Shown here: piece by piece, positions 10,555-21,448 of the stretch | Layout of the letters: every line of letters begins with the position of its first letter | How positions within the stretch are numbered: position 1 is the first letter of the stretch | DNA from: Welwitschia mirabilis | Taxonomy: Eukaryota > Gnetophyta > Gnetopsida > Welwitschiales | Length of the DNA stretch: 64,000 nucleotides | Reading direction: 5' to 3' | NCBI GenBank assembly: GCA_051453625.1 | Contig: JBOZIK010000001.1 | Span: 182,776,652-182,840,651, forward strand | The notes under the pieces: model-generated | What the model saw: only the letters and a program-made list of their open reading frames with translations | What the model was told of the DNA's origin: nothing | Database searches by the model: none | Position numbers and translations under genes: made by a program

Positions 10555-12689
10555 TGTTGAATTATTATTTACTAATTGATGTTAAACTATTATTTTCTAT
10601 ATTGTGAAGCTTGTTTTATCTTTTGCAAAAAATATTGATAAATTACAAGCCAGAAGCTGAAGTATTTTATGTCACATTTTGATCCTGAAACTTGTTAAGG
10701 TTTGATATCCCCCTGAGTGGTTAACTGGACTTCTAAGGAGTTAAATGCATCTAAATAAAACACATAGAAATCAACTAAATTATTAGAGGGGCTAATTAGA
10801 CATTTAAGGGATCGACAAATCTATTTACCTATGCATCCAGTACTTGTTAGTTAATCATTAAGGAGTCAACCGATTATCTGATGTGTCAACTGAAGATGAG
10901 TACTTTGCATCTAATACTTTACATCTAATTAGCAAGGGGTTAATCAGATTCTTATGGGTTAACCAGACTTGGATTAAAAAACTATATTGGATTTATCTAG
11001 ACCAAGTGGGTGACTAGATAGATCTAAGAACAACTAAATGAATGGTCAACCAGAACCTAAGGAGTCAATCGAACATGGAGCCATAAGAAATTAGGATTAA
11101 TCAAAAGAATAAGAGGGTGACTAATTTAAGTAATAGTACTAAATGAAGTTGACTATACTTTTCAGAGTTCAATCAACCATGATGAAAATACAAATTTTAT
11201 ATCTATTATGTAGNNNNNNNNNNNNNNNNNNNNNNNNNNNNNNNNNNNNNNNNNNNNNNNNNNNNNNNNNNNNNNNNNNNNNNNNNNNNNNNNNNNNNNN
11301 NNNNNNNNNNNNNAAATTTAGAGGGGTTAACCAGACATTTAAGGGATTGACCAAATCTGTGTACTTATGCATCCAGTACTTATTAGTTGATCATTAAGGG
11401 GTCAACTGATTATCTGATGTGTCAACTAAAGATGAGTACTATGCATCTAATACTTTACATCTAATTAGCAAGGGGTCAATCAGATTCTTATAGGTCAACC
11501 AGACTTAGAGTAAAAAACTATATTGGATTTATCTAGACCAAGTGGGTTACTAGATAGATCTAAGAGCAACTGAATGAATGGTCAACCAGAACCTGAGGAG
11601 TCGATCGAACATGGAGCCATAAGAAATTAGGATTAATCAAAAGAATAAGAGGTTAACCAATTTAAGTAATAGTACTACATGAAGTTGACTATACTTTTTA
11701 GAGTTCAATCAACCATGATGAAAATACAAATTTTATATCTATTATGTAGCCATTTTATGTCTGTTGGAAGATATTTTTACCTGTAGAAACCCTAAAAATC
11801 TTTTACTATATATTTCTAAGAGTTAAAATTACTGCACCAAAATTTTGAATATTTTGGATATTTTTCATTGTACTCATTGACATCTCATTCCTAACTAAAG
11901 ATAAACTAAGAACTACTGGCATCTTTGCATATGTGGTTAGACCAGTAGCACTCTTTGTTTTCAGATTGTACCATCTTTTGAAGAAGTGCTTTAATATTTT
12001 TCTTGAGCTAAAGATCAAATGATACCTATGCATTTAGGTATAATATTGTTACTACTATGTTTAATTACAAAAAAATTGAGAATGAACCTTCAAAAAAAGT
12101 CCATTTGTAAGGTTATATGTGAATCTTAATACCTAGAAGAAAGTAATGGAGATTCGGATTAGGCTTGGATAAAATCTGATTATCGAGAGTGAAGTACAGG
12201 GTTTTCTCAAAATACTATAAATATTGTATGCTTCTGATTAGTATTTTTGTACTTTTTGTCATTGCATTTTTAGAATAGTTTTAGTTTTCTCGCATAATAT
12301 TTTNNNNNNNNNNNNNNNNNNNNNNNNNNNNNNNNNNNNNNNNNNNNNNNNNNNNNNNNNNNNNNNNNNNNNNNNNNNNNNNNNNNNNNNNNNNNNNNNN
12401 NNNCCATTTGTAAAGGTTATAGGTTAATCTCAATACCTAGAAGAGAGTAATCGAGATTAGGATTAGGCTTGGATAAAATCTAATTATCGAGAGTGGAGTA
12501 CAGGGTTTTCTCAAACTACTATAAATATTGTATGCTTCTAATTAATATTCCTATACTTTCTATATTTTATTTTTCAGATTCTTATGTGAGTTTTTAGTGA
12601 TTCATTTCAAGCAAAGTTAATATTGTAAAGTTATTTGAATAAATTTTTAGAAATCTATTCATCCCCTCTCTAGGGTTCTTGATCCTACA
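10555..12689 (+). repeat. 5' LTR of Copia-1
   Basis: Starts TGTTGAATTATTATTTACTA and ends GATCCTACA, just before the primer site. The 3' LTR (20147-21448) starts TATTAAATTATTATTTACTA. About 1.3 kb is the likely true size. The copy here is inflated by two 100-N gaps (11214-11313, 12304-12403) flanked by repeated blocks (10777-11213 with 11314-11749; 12101-12303 with 12404 onward). The first half holds many degenerate AAGGGGTCAACC/GGGTTGACC strings that contain TTGAC or GTCAA. Confidence 0.85.
10860..11160. promoter_or_regulatory. Cluster of W-box cores in the Copia-1 LTR
   Basis: TTGAC or its complement GTCAA is seen at least five times here, for example GAGTCAACC, GTGTCAACT, TGGTCAACC, GAGTCAATC and GTTGACT. 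TTGAC(C/T) is the W-box bound by plant WRKY factors. Many more near-copies carry one G-to-A or C-to-T change. The placement in the upstream part of the LTR fits U3 promoter DNA. Whether WRKY proteins bind is not shown. Confidence 0.45.
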
Positions 12690-12691
12690 TT

Positions 12692-12703
12692 TGGTATCAG
12701 AGC
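12692..12703 (+). promoter_or_regulatory. Primer binding site, initiator-Met tRNA (Copia-1)
   Basis: TGGTATCAGAGC is a perfect copy of the site complementary to the 3' end of plant initiator methionine tRNA, used by most Ty1/copia elements. It starts two bases after the LTR end CA. Confidence 0.95.
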
Positions 12704-12759
12704 TTTGTTAAGTTTATTTAAAAAATAGATCTAAACTCTAGAATCTAAAACTGAATCCT

Positions 12760-13690
12760 TATAATGATTTTTCCATTAGTAATCTAGCCCCATTTGATGA
12801 GGTAAACTATTTGTATTAGAAATTCTGAATGAGAATCTTCCTTAGATTCCTAGATGTGGATATTGAAGAGGTTATATATAATAGATATACTATGCCTACT
12901 CTAATAGAAAATGATTTCCATGATAATTCCATTTTAGTTCTAAAAACTTGAGATCAATGGACTCCTATGGATAGATCCAAAGCTACCATAGACACCCATG
13001 CTCTTAATGCTATATTTTGTATAGTTTATACAAATGAATTCAAATGGATTGTAAACTATGAATATGCAAAGGAGGCATGGGATATTCTTGAAGTTTTACA
13101 TTAAGGGACATCCACCATTAAATAAGTCAAACTCTAAATGCTTATCTCCAAATTTATAAACATTTATATAGATGAGGAGGAGACTTTATAAGAATTCTTT
13201 TTTAGACTGATCAACATTATAGATTCTATGGTGAGTCTAGGTGAAAGATTGAATGAGGAAAAAGTGGTCCAAAAAGTACTAGAATCCCTTCCCAAGAGAT
13301 TTAAACCAAAAGATATAATAATTTAAGAAAGCAAGGATATCAAAATGATGGCTCTAGAAGAACTACAAGGTAATTTGTAAACATATGAATTGAAATTTTC
13401 TAAAGATAAGAATAAAGGTATTACTTTGAAGTGTGTGTAGGAAGAGTATAGGTTAGAGAAATTACACCATAATCTATATGATGATGAAGTTGCTCTCTTA
13501 GCAAGAAGGCTCGATAAATTTTTGCACATAAGAAAGAAGGAAGGCTAGCCAAGTAGAGGAACAAGAAAAGGATACTTCAAGTTTAGAAAGAATTAAGACA
13601 AAGGAAAATAGATTCAATGCTATGCATGCAAAGGCTTTAGATACATGACCAATGAATGCCTGAATAACAAGAGAGAATAAATAAAGTCAA
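12760..13690 (+). pseudogene. Copia-1 gag (UBN2 type), decayed
   Basis: Structural capsid protein of copia elements. The frame reads FLDVDIEEVIYNRYTMPTL, then DQWTPMDRSKATIDTHALNA, then KEAWDILEVL, then LGERLNEEKVVQKVLESLPK, the usual course of the UBN2/gag domain (cf. KEAWDxLxxxHEGT and VxKILRSLPxRFxxK). At 13618-13659 a zinc knuckle reads CYACKGFRYMTNEC. It is spaced CX2CX4(H)X4C, but the His is Tyr, a CAT-to-TAT change. Several stops stand where Gln or Trp would be expected. The start Met is not clear; coding similarity begins about 60 bp after the primer site. Confidence 0.85.
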
Positions 13691-14027
13691 AGACATCTTC
13701 ATTTATGGCTACATGGGATAATGTAAATGAGGATGATGATAGTAGTTTAAGTCAAGATTTAGGTGGAGATAGAAGACTCTCTTTCATGATAATTGTTCCT
13801 CCATTGCAGAACTTTCCCAATATATCTAAACTTGATGTTTTGGATGTAATTGAAAAAGATTAGAATAAGCTTAAAAATACTTATTAAGAATTGTACATGG
13901 AATATGAAAATTTGGTAAATCACGTAAATGATTTAAATAGGATTGTAAAATCTCTTACCATAGAAAAAGAAGAAATGAAATCAAAGTACAAAATGATCAA
14001 ATCTAAAAATTTCGATTTTGTTTTATA

Positions 14028-14667
14028 GGTAAAAAATTTATCTCATTTTGTTAGTAAGTTTTCTAGTGGTTTAACTAAATTGGAATAGATGCTTGAAATT
14101 TAAAACTGGCTTATGATAAGTCAGGTATTGGTTTTATATCCCAAAGATCACAAAGTTATTAAAATCATGTAACTTGACAAAATAAGTTTATTTCTAATGT
14201 TACTTATCATTTCTAAGGTAAGTTATATTGTTCAAAGTTATATTGCAANNNNNNNNNNNNNNNNNNNNNNNNNNNNNNNNNNNNNNNNNNNNNNNNNNNN
14301 NNNNNNNNNNNNNNNNNNNNNNNNNNNNNNNNNNNNNNNNNNNNNNNNNNNNNNNNNNNNNNNNNNNNNNNNNNNNNNNNNNNNNNNNNNNNNNNNNNNN
14401 NNNNNNNNNNNNNNNNNNNNNNNNNNNNNNNNNNNNGGTAAAAAATTTATCTTATTTTGTTAGTAAGTTTTCTAGTGGTTTAATTAAATTGGAATAGATT
14501 CTTGAAATTTAAAAACTGGCTTATGATAAGTTAGGTATTGGTTTCATATCCCAAAGACCACAAAGTTAGTAAAATCATGTAACTTAACAAAATAAGTTTA
14601 TTTCTAAAGTTACTTATCCTTTCTATGATAAGTTAGATTATTCAAAGTTATATTGCAATGCTAGAAA
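14028..14667. repeat. Duplicated gap flanks in Copia-1 gag-pol
   Basis: 14028-14248 recurs at 14437-14667 across 188 N, with few changes. It encodes part of the spacer before the protease. Confidence 0.85.
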
Positions 14668-14699
14668 ATTGATGTTATTTTTAAATATAGTTAGTACTT

Positions 14700-15180
14700 T
14701 TTAATTTAAATTTGTTCTAAGAGGAGGTATACCACATCAGTCTAAAAGGACTAAGTGGGTAAAAGCTAATTATTTGAAAAGTCTTTTGATTTAGACAGCT
14801 TTCAAGGTTTCAAATGATACTAGCTAGTATTTGGATAGTGATTGCTCATAACATATGATGAGAGACAAATATAGATTTAAATAGTTGACTAAATTTGATA
14901 GAGGATAAATTACCTTTGATGATAATGAAGGAGCCAAAATTGAAAAAATTAGAAATAGTAGTGGAAGTAACTTACCTAGAATAAATGAAGTTCTATATAT
15001 CAATGGTTTAAAGCATAATTTACTTAATATTAGCCAAATTTGTAATAAAGGTTATAAGGTCATTTTTAATAATCCTAAATGTGAAGTTAGGCATGGAAAA
15101 ACAAATGATATTATTCTCAAAGTAAATAGAATAGATAATGTATATAACATTGATCAAGCATTTGTTGCTTGTTATTTTTC
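14700..15180 (+). pseudogene. Copia-1 protease region, decayed
   Basis: At 14828-14860 the frame reads YLDSDCS-stop-HMM, matching the copia protease motif WYLDSGCSxHMTG with the catalytic Asp kept, G changed to D, and a stop at the sixth-to-seventh position. It is followed by LPRINEVLYINGLKHNLLNI, matching the copia string IxDVLYVxGLKxNLLSISQ, and ISQICNKGYKVIF. It lies between gag and the integrase zinc domain, as expected for copia pol. Confidence 0.85.
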
Positions 15181-16090
15181 TAATGTTAATCAAGAAGAGC
15201 TTTAACACAAATGTTTAGGTCATGTTAATTATCATTATTTTAAAATGATTATGAGAAAATAAATTATCAAATGTATTTTAAAAATAAATGTTAAGAAACA
15301 TGATCTTTGTAATGCATGCCAAAATAGAAGACAAATAAGAACATCTTACAAGAGTAAAAACCAAGTTCCTACAACTATCCCTTTAGAAATCATTCATATG
15401 GACTTGGTAGATCCCACTTAAACTTAAAGTTCAGGAGGTAAATGCTATTCTTATCATGATTAATGATTTTTCTAGAGATATATGGGTTGCGGTTCTTTTA
15501 AATAAATTTAAAACTTACAAACATTAGGTTGAGATATGCAACAAAATTTAAAATGCGAAAGGCTATACCATGAAGAAAATAAGAAGTAATCATGGTGGTG
15601 AATTTAAAAATCATTTATTTAAGAAGCATTGCATTGACAATGGTATTGATCACTAATTTTCAGCTCCTAAAATACCACAACAAAATGTTCTTGCTAAGAG
15701 AAAGAATAGAGTCCTCTAAGAAATAGTAAGAACTATGTTAAATTACAAGGAGGTTTCAAAATATTTTTGGGGTAAAGCTATTAGTACTGCATGTTATATC
15801 ATAAACAAATTTTATCTTAGATCTAGTATGGATAAACTCCTTATGAGTTGTAGAAAGAAAGGCAACCAAAAGTTTCTTATTTTAAATTCTTCAGGAATAA
15901 ATGTTATGTATTAAAACATAGAGAAAATCTAAAGAAATTTAAATTTAAAGCTAATGAAGCTATATTTTTGGGATATTCAACTAGAAGTGAAGCTTATCAT
16001 GTTTTTAATAAGAGAAGTTCAACTATAGAAGAATCAATAAATGTGCAAATTAATGATGCTATTTTGTTTAAATGATGAGGAAGACATATC
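15181..16090 (+). pseudogene. Copia-1 integrase, decayed
   Basis: The GAG-pre-integrase zinc site reads HKCLGH at 15206-15223 and CNACQ at 15308-15322. The core begins EIIHMDLVDPT, then MINDFSRDIWVAVLLNKFKT, then IRSNHGGEFKNHLF (family RSDHGGEF, catalytic Asp changed to Asn by G to A), then FSAPKIPQQNVLAKRKNRVL, then YFWGKAISTACYIINKF. These match the copia pattern IVDDYSRYTWVxFLKxK, SDHGGEFEN, SPRTPQQNGVVERKNR and FWAEAVNTACYILNR. Stops replace Gln codons in HQFSAP and LQEI. An EESINVQI-type tail closes the domain. Confidence 0.9.
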
Positions 16091-16259
16091 TCCACGCACC
16101 CCCATAACTAAACAAATATCTACTAAAAAAGAAGAAGAAGTTCCTAAAAAAAGACATAACTAAAAAGTTTAAAGAGCCAAAAGATCACCCCTTAGGATCT
16201 ATTATTAGAGAAGTTAGCTGAAAGATAAAGATAACAAGCTATATAAAGAATTTTTGTAC

Positions 16260-17800
16260 CCACATTTGTTATTTTTCACAAATGAAACCTAAGAAATTTG
16301 AAGAAGCTAAATTAAATGAAGAATGAATGATGACTATGCAAGATAAATTACAAGAATTTAAAGGAAATAATGTTTGGAAGCTTGTGGAAAGGCCAAAAGA
16401 TAAAAATGTCATTGGGAGTTAGTGAATCTTTAAGAAAAAATGTGATGAAGAAAATAATGTCATTAAAAGCAAAGAAAGATTAGTAGAAAAATGCTACAAT
16501 CAAATNNNNNNNNNNNNNNNNNNNNNNNNNNNNNNNNNNNNNNNNNNNNNNNNNNNNNNNNNNNNNNNNNNNNNNNNNNNNNNNNNNNNNNNNNNNNNNN
16601 NNNNNNNNNNNNNNNNNNNNNNNNNNNNNNNNNNNNNNNNNNNNNNNNNNNNNNNNNNNNNNNNNNNNNNNNNNNNNNNNNNNNNNNNNNNNNNNNNNNN
16701 NNNNNNNNNNNNNNNNNNNNNNNNNNNNNNNNNNNNNNNNNNNNNNNNNNNNNNNNNNNNNNNNNNNNNNNNNNNNNNNNNNNNNNNNNNNNNNNNNNNN
16801 NNNNNNNNNNNNNNNNNNNNNNNNNNNNNNNNNNNNNNNNNNNNNNNNNNNNNNNNNNNNNNNNNNNNNNNNNNNNNNNNNNNNNNNNNNNNNNNNNNNN
16901 NNNNNNNNNNNNNNNNNNNNNNNNNNNNNNNNNNNNNNNNNNNNNNNNNNNNNNNNNNNNNNNNNNNNNNNNNGAAAATAAAGAATGAAATTTTTATCTT
17001 TCAATCTGAATATGTAAAAGATTTGATCAAATGTTTTGGATTGGAGAATTCTAAAACAACTAATACTTCCATGTCAACTTCTTATAAAGTCAGCTTGGAT
17101 GAAGATGGAAAATCAGTAGATTAAAAGCTTTATAGAAGTATGATTAGAAGTTTATTATATTTGACTAGAAGTAGATCTACTATCATGTTTATTTTTGGTG
17201 TGTGTGTGTATAAGGTATTAAACCCAATCGAAAGAATCACACTTACAAGAAATGAAATGAATAATTGAATATATAAATGAGACATGTGATTATAATTTAT
17301 GGTACCTAACTGAGACATCTTTTGAATTTGTAGGATTCAGTGATGTATATTGAACTGGATGTAAGGATGATAGGAAAAGCACAAGTGGTAATTATTTTCT
17401 TTTAAGATTATGCTTATGGGATGGAATATTAAAAAGCAAAATTCAATCTCCCTTTTAACACTAGAAGCTGAGTATATTATAGCAGGGCGTTGTTGTGCAC
17501 ATCTCCTTTCGATGAAGGAAATGCTAAAGGGCTTTAGTGTAAGTTTTTAATAGGTTTCTATTTTTTGTAATAATACTAGTATAATAAAAATTTTTAAAAA
17601 TCCTATTTAGCACTTCAAAACTAAATACGTTAAACTAAGATATCATTTTTTAAGATATCAAGTTAAAAAGGAAATAATACTATCAATTTTATTAGTATAA
17701 ATTATCAACTTGCAGATATCTTTATCAAACCCCTCAATCTTAATAATTTTCTTTATCTTTAGAATGAATTAGGGGTTATCTTACCATCCTTTAGTAATTA
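16260..17800 (+). pseudogene. Copia-1 RT-RNase H, decayed and gapped
   Basis: Before the N run at 16506-16973 the frame reads MQDKLQEFKGNNVWKLVERP and KDKNVIG, the start of copia RT (EELxQFxxNxVWxLVPRP). The active-site YVDD lies in the gap. After it come FIFQSEYVKDLIKCFGLEN and LYRSMIRSLLYLT, then the RNase H part GCKDDRKSTSGNYF and LEAEYIIAGRCCAHLLSMKE (cf. DRKSTSGxCxFLG and STAEAEYIAAGxCCAQLLWMK). The C-terminal end reads NNFLYLQNELGV-like just before 17800. Stops include WV changed to a stop in the VIGTKWVFK motif. Confidence 0.9.
16506..16973. other. Assembly gap (468 N)
   Basis: Unresolved; removes the centre of the Copia-1 reverse transcriptase. Confidence 0.99.
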
Positions 17801-18114
17801 AAAAATGATCAATCAAAGATCTAGTTAACCAAAGATGAATTGTTGATGGACTTGAAGGTCGATCACTTGGACCCTAATAGTATTGTGACCTGCATCTCGA
17901 TGGATCAACTAGAACTTAAACAAGTTAACTAGAACTATAGGATTATAGTCTAGAAGGTTTATTACTGAACCCAATGTTTTTATCAAAACCCACCTAATTG
18001 ACCCTCTTTTTAAAAGCAAGTGGAGCCCAAGCCTTTTTCATTATTTTCTAGAAACTTGTCTCCTTTAAATCTAGTGTTTTCCTTAGATTTTTCTTGTCTT
18101 TAAGCTTTTGTTAT
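17801..18114. other. Copia-1 spacer between pol and ORF3
   Basis: No reading frame is seen. Around 17820-17945 are strings such as GGTCGATCACTTGG, GGATCAACTAGAAC and AGTTAACTAG that resemble the LTR-type GGGTCAACC words. The same layout occurs in Copia-2 at 31830-31965. Confidence 0.5.
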
Positions 18115-19665
18115 ATTACTAGTACAGACCCTTCTTATTTCTACCAGAAAAGGTCTAAAGATGCTTTTGACAAGTTCACTGAGAAGTTTGAGAAGAAGTA
18201 AGTTTGCCAAGAAAGGGCTGTTTCTACTTTAAAGTTAAGGGAGATCATAGATATAATCCAACTCTTATGAGATATAAATCTATTATATTTTCTTAATGTT
18301 TTATATTTTTCTTACCCTTTTCTTATGAGGATGTTTCATTGCAATGCTTCTTTTGATTTTGACATTGAAATCCTAAAAACCCTAGTTTTGGGGAAGAAGG
18401 TAAAGGTAACCATAACCTATATTGCAATTGTTACTAATCTTTTAAAAAGAGATTATGAGAAGTTTTGACCTCTTCATGACTCTATATAAGATAAATAAGA
18501 GATCATAAGAGAGATTTATATTAACTTTTATAGTTAGAAGAACACTCTTTCTACTTCTTTGCTTACCCCAAAATACAGGTTTCTTCATTTAGTTTTTACC
18601 TATAATTTTTTGCCTTTGGCAGGTCATCATAATAAGGCCTCTAACTATAAGTCCTATTTGATGAAATTGGTAGGAACTAAGCACTCCATTAATGCCGCTA
18701 CCATTATAGTAAGGAATATGATCTTCCAGTTGGAGTATCACAGAATTAGGCTTTATCCTATTCCGTGTTAATTACAAATCTTTTTCATGATTATAGAGTC
18801 ACATTTCACTGAAAGCTTGAAACCCTTAACCCCTGTCGTCCATTGTGTGTGTGATATTATCATGAGTGCATATCTTTATTGGATTTAAGAAATCCTCTAA
18901 ATCTCCTTCTTTAAAGCAAGTCTTATCAGAAGAAACTATTTCATACCTGAGGTGGATTAACTCTTGTACTAAGAACATAAAAGAAGATCTAGTTGTGACT
19001 AGGTATGAGATTACTAATACTTCAAAGAAAGCTAGAAGATNNNNNNNNNNNNNNNNNNNNNNNNNNNNNNNNNNNNNNNNNNNNNNNNNNNNNNNNNNNN
19101 NNNNNNNNNNNNNNNNNNNNNNNNNNNNNNNNNNNNNNNNATAATAAGGCCTCTAACTATAAGTCCTATTTGATGAAATTGGTAGGAATTAAGCACTCCA
19201 TTGATGCCGCTACCATTATAGTAAGGAATATGTTCTTCTAGTTGGAGTATCACAGAATTAGGCTTTATCCTATTCTGTGTTAATTACAAATCTTTTCCAT
19301 CATTATAGAGTCACATTTTACTAAAAGCTTGAAACCCTTAACCCCATGTCATCCAATGGATGTGCGATATTATCATGAGTTCATATCTTTATTAGATTTA
19401 AGAAATCCTCTAAATCTCCTTCTTTAAAGCAAGTCTCATCAAAATAAACTATTTCATACCTGAGGTGGATTAACTCTTGTACGAAGAACATAAAAGAAGA
19501 TCTAGTTGCGACTAGGTATGAGATTACTAATACTTCAAAGCAAGCTAGAAGATCATTATGAAAGGTAGTTAAAGAAGAGGATGAGGAGAAGAAAAAGATT
19601 CTAAAAAAGAATTAGAAGAGAAAGAAGTAAAAAAATCTGACTAAATATCTCTTTCTATGCTTATG
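18115..19665 (+). pseudogene. Copia-1 ORF3: third reading frame after pol, decayed
   Basis: A protein-like region between pol and the 3' LTR with a matching one in Copia-2 (32130-33750). Pieces read FDKFTEKFEKK, then MFHCNASFDFDIEILKTLVL, then GKKVKVTITYIAIVTNLLKR, then YRFLHLVFTYNFLPLAGHHN, then KASNYKSYLMKLVGTKHSIN, then RNMIFQLEYHRIRL, then ETISYLRWINSCTKNIKEDL, and a Lys/Glu-rich tail. The layout (FLHxxFTYNFLPLAGHH...) resembles the uncharacterised plant transposon-protein domain seen next to many plant retroelements; this is recognition by eye only. Some Sirevirus elements carry an env-like frame at this place, but I see no clear signal peptide or membrane anchor. The stretch 18629-19040 is repeated at 19141-19553 around a gap. 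Confidence 0.7.
18629..19553. repeat. Duplicated gap flanks in Copia-1 ORF3
   Basis: 18629-19040 and 19141-19553 are near-identical across 100 N at 19041-19140. They differ by single changes such as GGAACTAAG against GGAATTAAG. Confidence 0.9.
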
Positions 19666-19668
19666 TCT

Positions 19669-19794
19669 NNNNNNNNNNNNNNNNNNNNNNNNNNNNNNNN
19701 NNNNNNNNNNNNNNNNNNNNNNNNNNNNNNNNNNNNNNNNNNNNNNNNNNNNNNNNNNNNNNNNNNNNNNNNNNNNNNNNNNNNNNNNNNNNNN
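19669..19794. other. Assembly gap (126 N)
   Basis: Unresolved sequence just after ORF3. The following 19795-20134 is AT-rich 3' untranslated DNA of Copia-1 with no recognised content. Confidence 0.99.
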
Positions 19795-20134
19795 AGTTAT
19801 AATAGAAATACAGTTGATTTTCATGCTCTATAATTTTTGTCTCAAATTTTTAGTGCACAACCATTTTTATTATGCACTCTAAATTCTAGTATATCTGATG
19901 GTTATTAAATGATTCATGATGAAAATGTTGTTTATCACATATATTTTGGCATTTCTAAGCTTAACAAATTGCATTTCAATATGTTTTAATTTTGACACAA
20001 ATTTAAAACTTTTCCAGAATGTTCTACTTAATATAAAATGGTTAATATCTTTTCAAATATTAATAGGCATTTTATGAGAGGAAATTTTTCCAAATCTAAT
20101 CTCCTGAATTAAGAAAAAGTTTATTATCAATATC

Positions 20135-20146
20135 AAAGAAGGAGAT
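20135..20146 (+). promoter_or_regulatory. Polypurine tract (Copia-1)
   Basis: AAAGAAGGAGAT lies directly before the 3' LTR start. Plus-strand DNA synthesis of LTR elements is primed from such a purine run. The matching run in Copia-2 is CAAAGGGGACA at 34240-34250. Confidence 0.75.
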
Positions 20147-21448
20147 TATTAAATTATTATTTACTANNNNNNNNNNNNNNNNNNNNNNNNNNNNNNNNNN
20201 NNNNNNTCTTATGTAAAAAATATTGATCAATTATAGGTTAGAAGATTTTATGTCATATTTTAATGCTAAACCTGTCAAGTTTTAATACCCTCTTGAGGGG
20301 TTGACCAAACTTCTAAGGGGTCGATTGTTCTTGAAGCAAACACACAAAAGTAAACTAAATGTAGAGGCATTAACTGGACATTTAAGAAATTGACTAAACT
20401 TGTGTATCTATGTATTTAGTACTTCTTAGATGATTGTCAAGGGGTTGATCAGACATCTAAGAGATCAATTAGACCTAAGAACTGTGCATCTGATGCTTCA
20501 CAGATAATCAATAAGGGGTTAATCAGATTCCTAAGGGGTTGATCAAATCTAGAGCTATTAAAAATTTGTTGGATTTTATCTAAACTAAGTGGATGACCAA
20601 ATAGATCTATGTGTGATTGATTGAGCAGTTGACCAGATCCTGAGGGATTAACTGGACATGGAGCTATAAGAAACCGGGATCGATCAAAAGAACACAAGGG
20701 TAACTAATTTAAGTAATGGCACTAGATGAGGTTGATTAGACATTTAAAAGATCAATTAGCCATAATGGAAATGCAAATTTTATAGCCATTATGTAGTCAT
20801 TTGATGTCCTTTGAAAGATATTTTTACTTGAAAAAAGCCTAAAAGTCTTTTATTATGTATTGTTAAGAGTCAAAATTACTACACTAAAATTTTGAATCTT
20901 TTGGATATTTTTCATTATACTCATTGGAATCTCATTCCTAACCAAAGAAAAACTAAGAACTGTTGGTATCTTTACATACACAGTTAGATTAATAACACTC
21001 TTTATTTTTAGATTGTACCATCTTTTAAAGAAGTTTTTCAATACTTTTCTTGAGCTAAAGATCAAGTGCTACCTATTCCTTTGGGCATACCATCAATAAT
21101 ACTATGCTTTCTTGCAAAAAGGTTGAGACTGAGCCTTTATAAAAAGTCTGTTTAAAAGGATTAATGATGAACTCACAATACCTAGAAGAGATTAACAGAG
21201 ATCTAGATTAGGAGTGGATAGAAGCTAGTCATCAAAATTGGAGTAGGGGATTTTCCCATATCATTATAAATCTTGTGTGCTTCTGATTGGTATTTTTATG
21301 CTTTCTATCTTTCATTTTTATAGAATAGTTTTAGTTTACTTGTACAAGTTTTTAGTGATTTATTTAAAGAAAAGTTAATATTGTGAAGTTATTTGAATAA
21401 ATTTTTAGAAATCTATTTACCCTTTCCTCTAGGGCTTTTAATCTTATA
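20147..21448 (+). repeat. 3' LTR of Copia-1
   Basis: Begins TATTAAATTATTATTTACTA (TG changed to TA) and ends AATCTTATA, the counterpart of GATCCTACA in the 5' LTR. A 40-N gap lies at 20167-20206. The same GGGTTGACC-type words run from 20290 to 20760. Antisense open frames at 20449-20697 and 20853-21065 mirror LTR sequence and are not genes. Confidence 0.85.

Larger units (their letters stand above)
10555..21448 (+). mobile_element. Copia-1: degenerate Sirevirus-like Ty1/copia LTR retrotransposon
   Basis: A full-length but dead element on the plus strand: 5' LTR (10555-12689), initiator-Met primer site (12692-12703), gag, protease, integrase, RT-RNase H (to about 17800), a third reading frame (18115-19665), polypurine tract (20135-20146) and 3' LTR (20147-21448). 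Integrase before RT is the Ty1/copia order. The wording of the integrase and the presence of a reading frame after pol suggest the Sirevirus lineage; this is inference. The five bases outside each end (AGGCA and AGCTA) do not make a convincing target duplication. The two LTRs differ at many positions, so the insertion is old. Confidence 0.9.

Noticed and set aside
11806-12033. Antisense open frame of 75 codons in the Copia-1 5' LTR, also at 20853-21065 in the 3' LTR
   Set aside because: The two match only because LTRs are copies of each other. The equivalent stretch of Copia-2 (about 24130-24360) is broken by several stops, so there is no sign of selection.
20449-20697. 82-codon antisense frame in the Copia-1 3' LTR
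   Set aside because: It lies across the TTGACC-type repeat of the LTR; the repeat explains the openness and there is no family resemblance.
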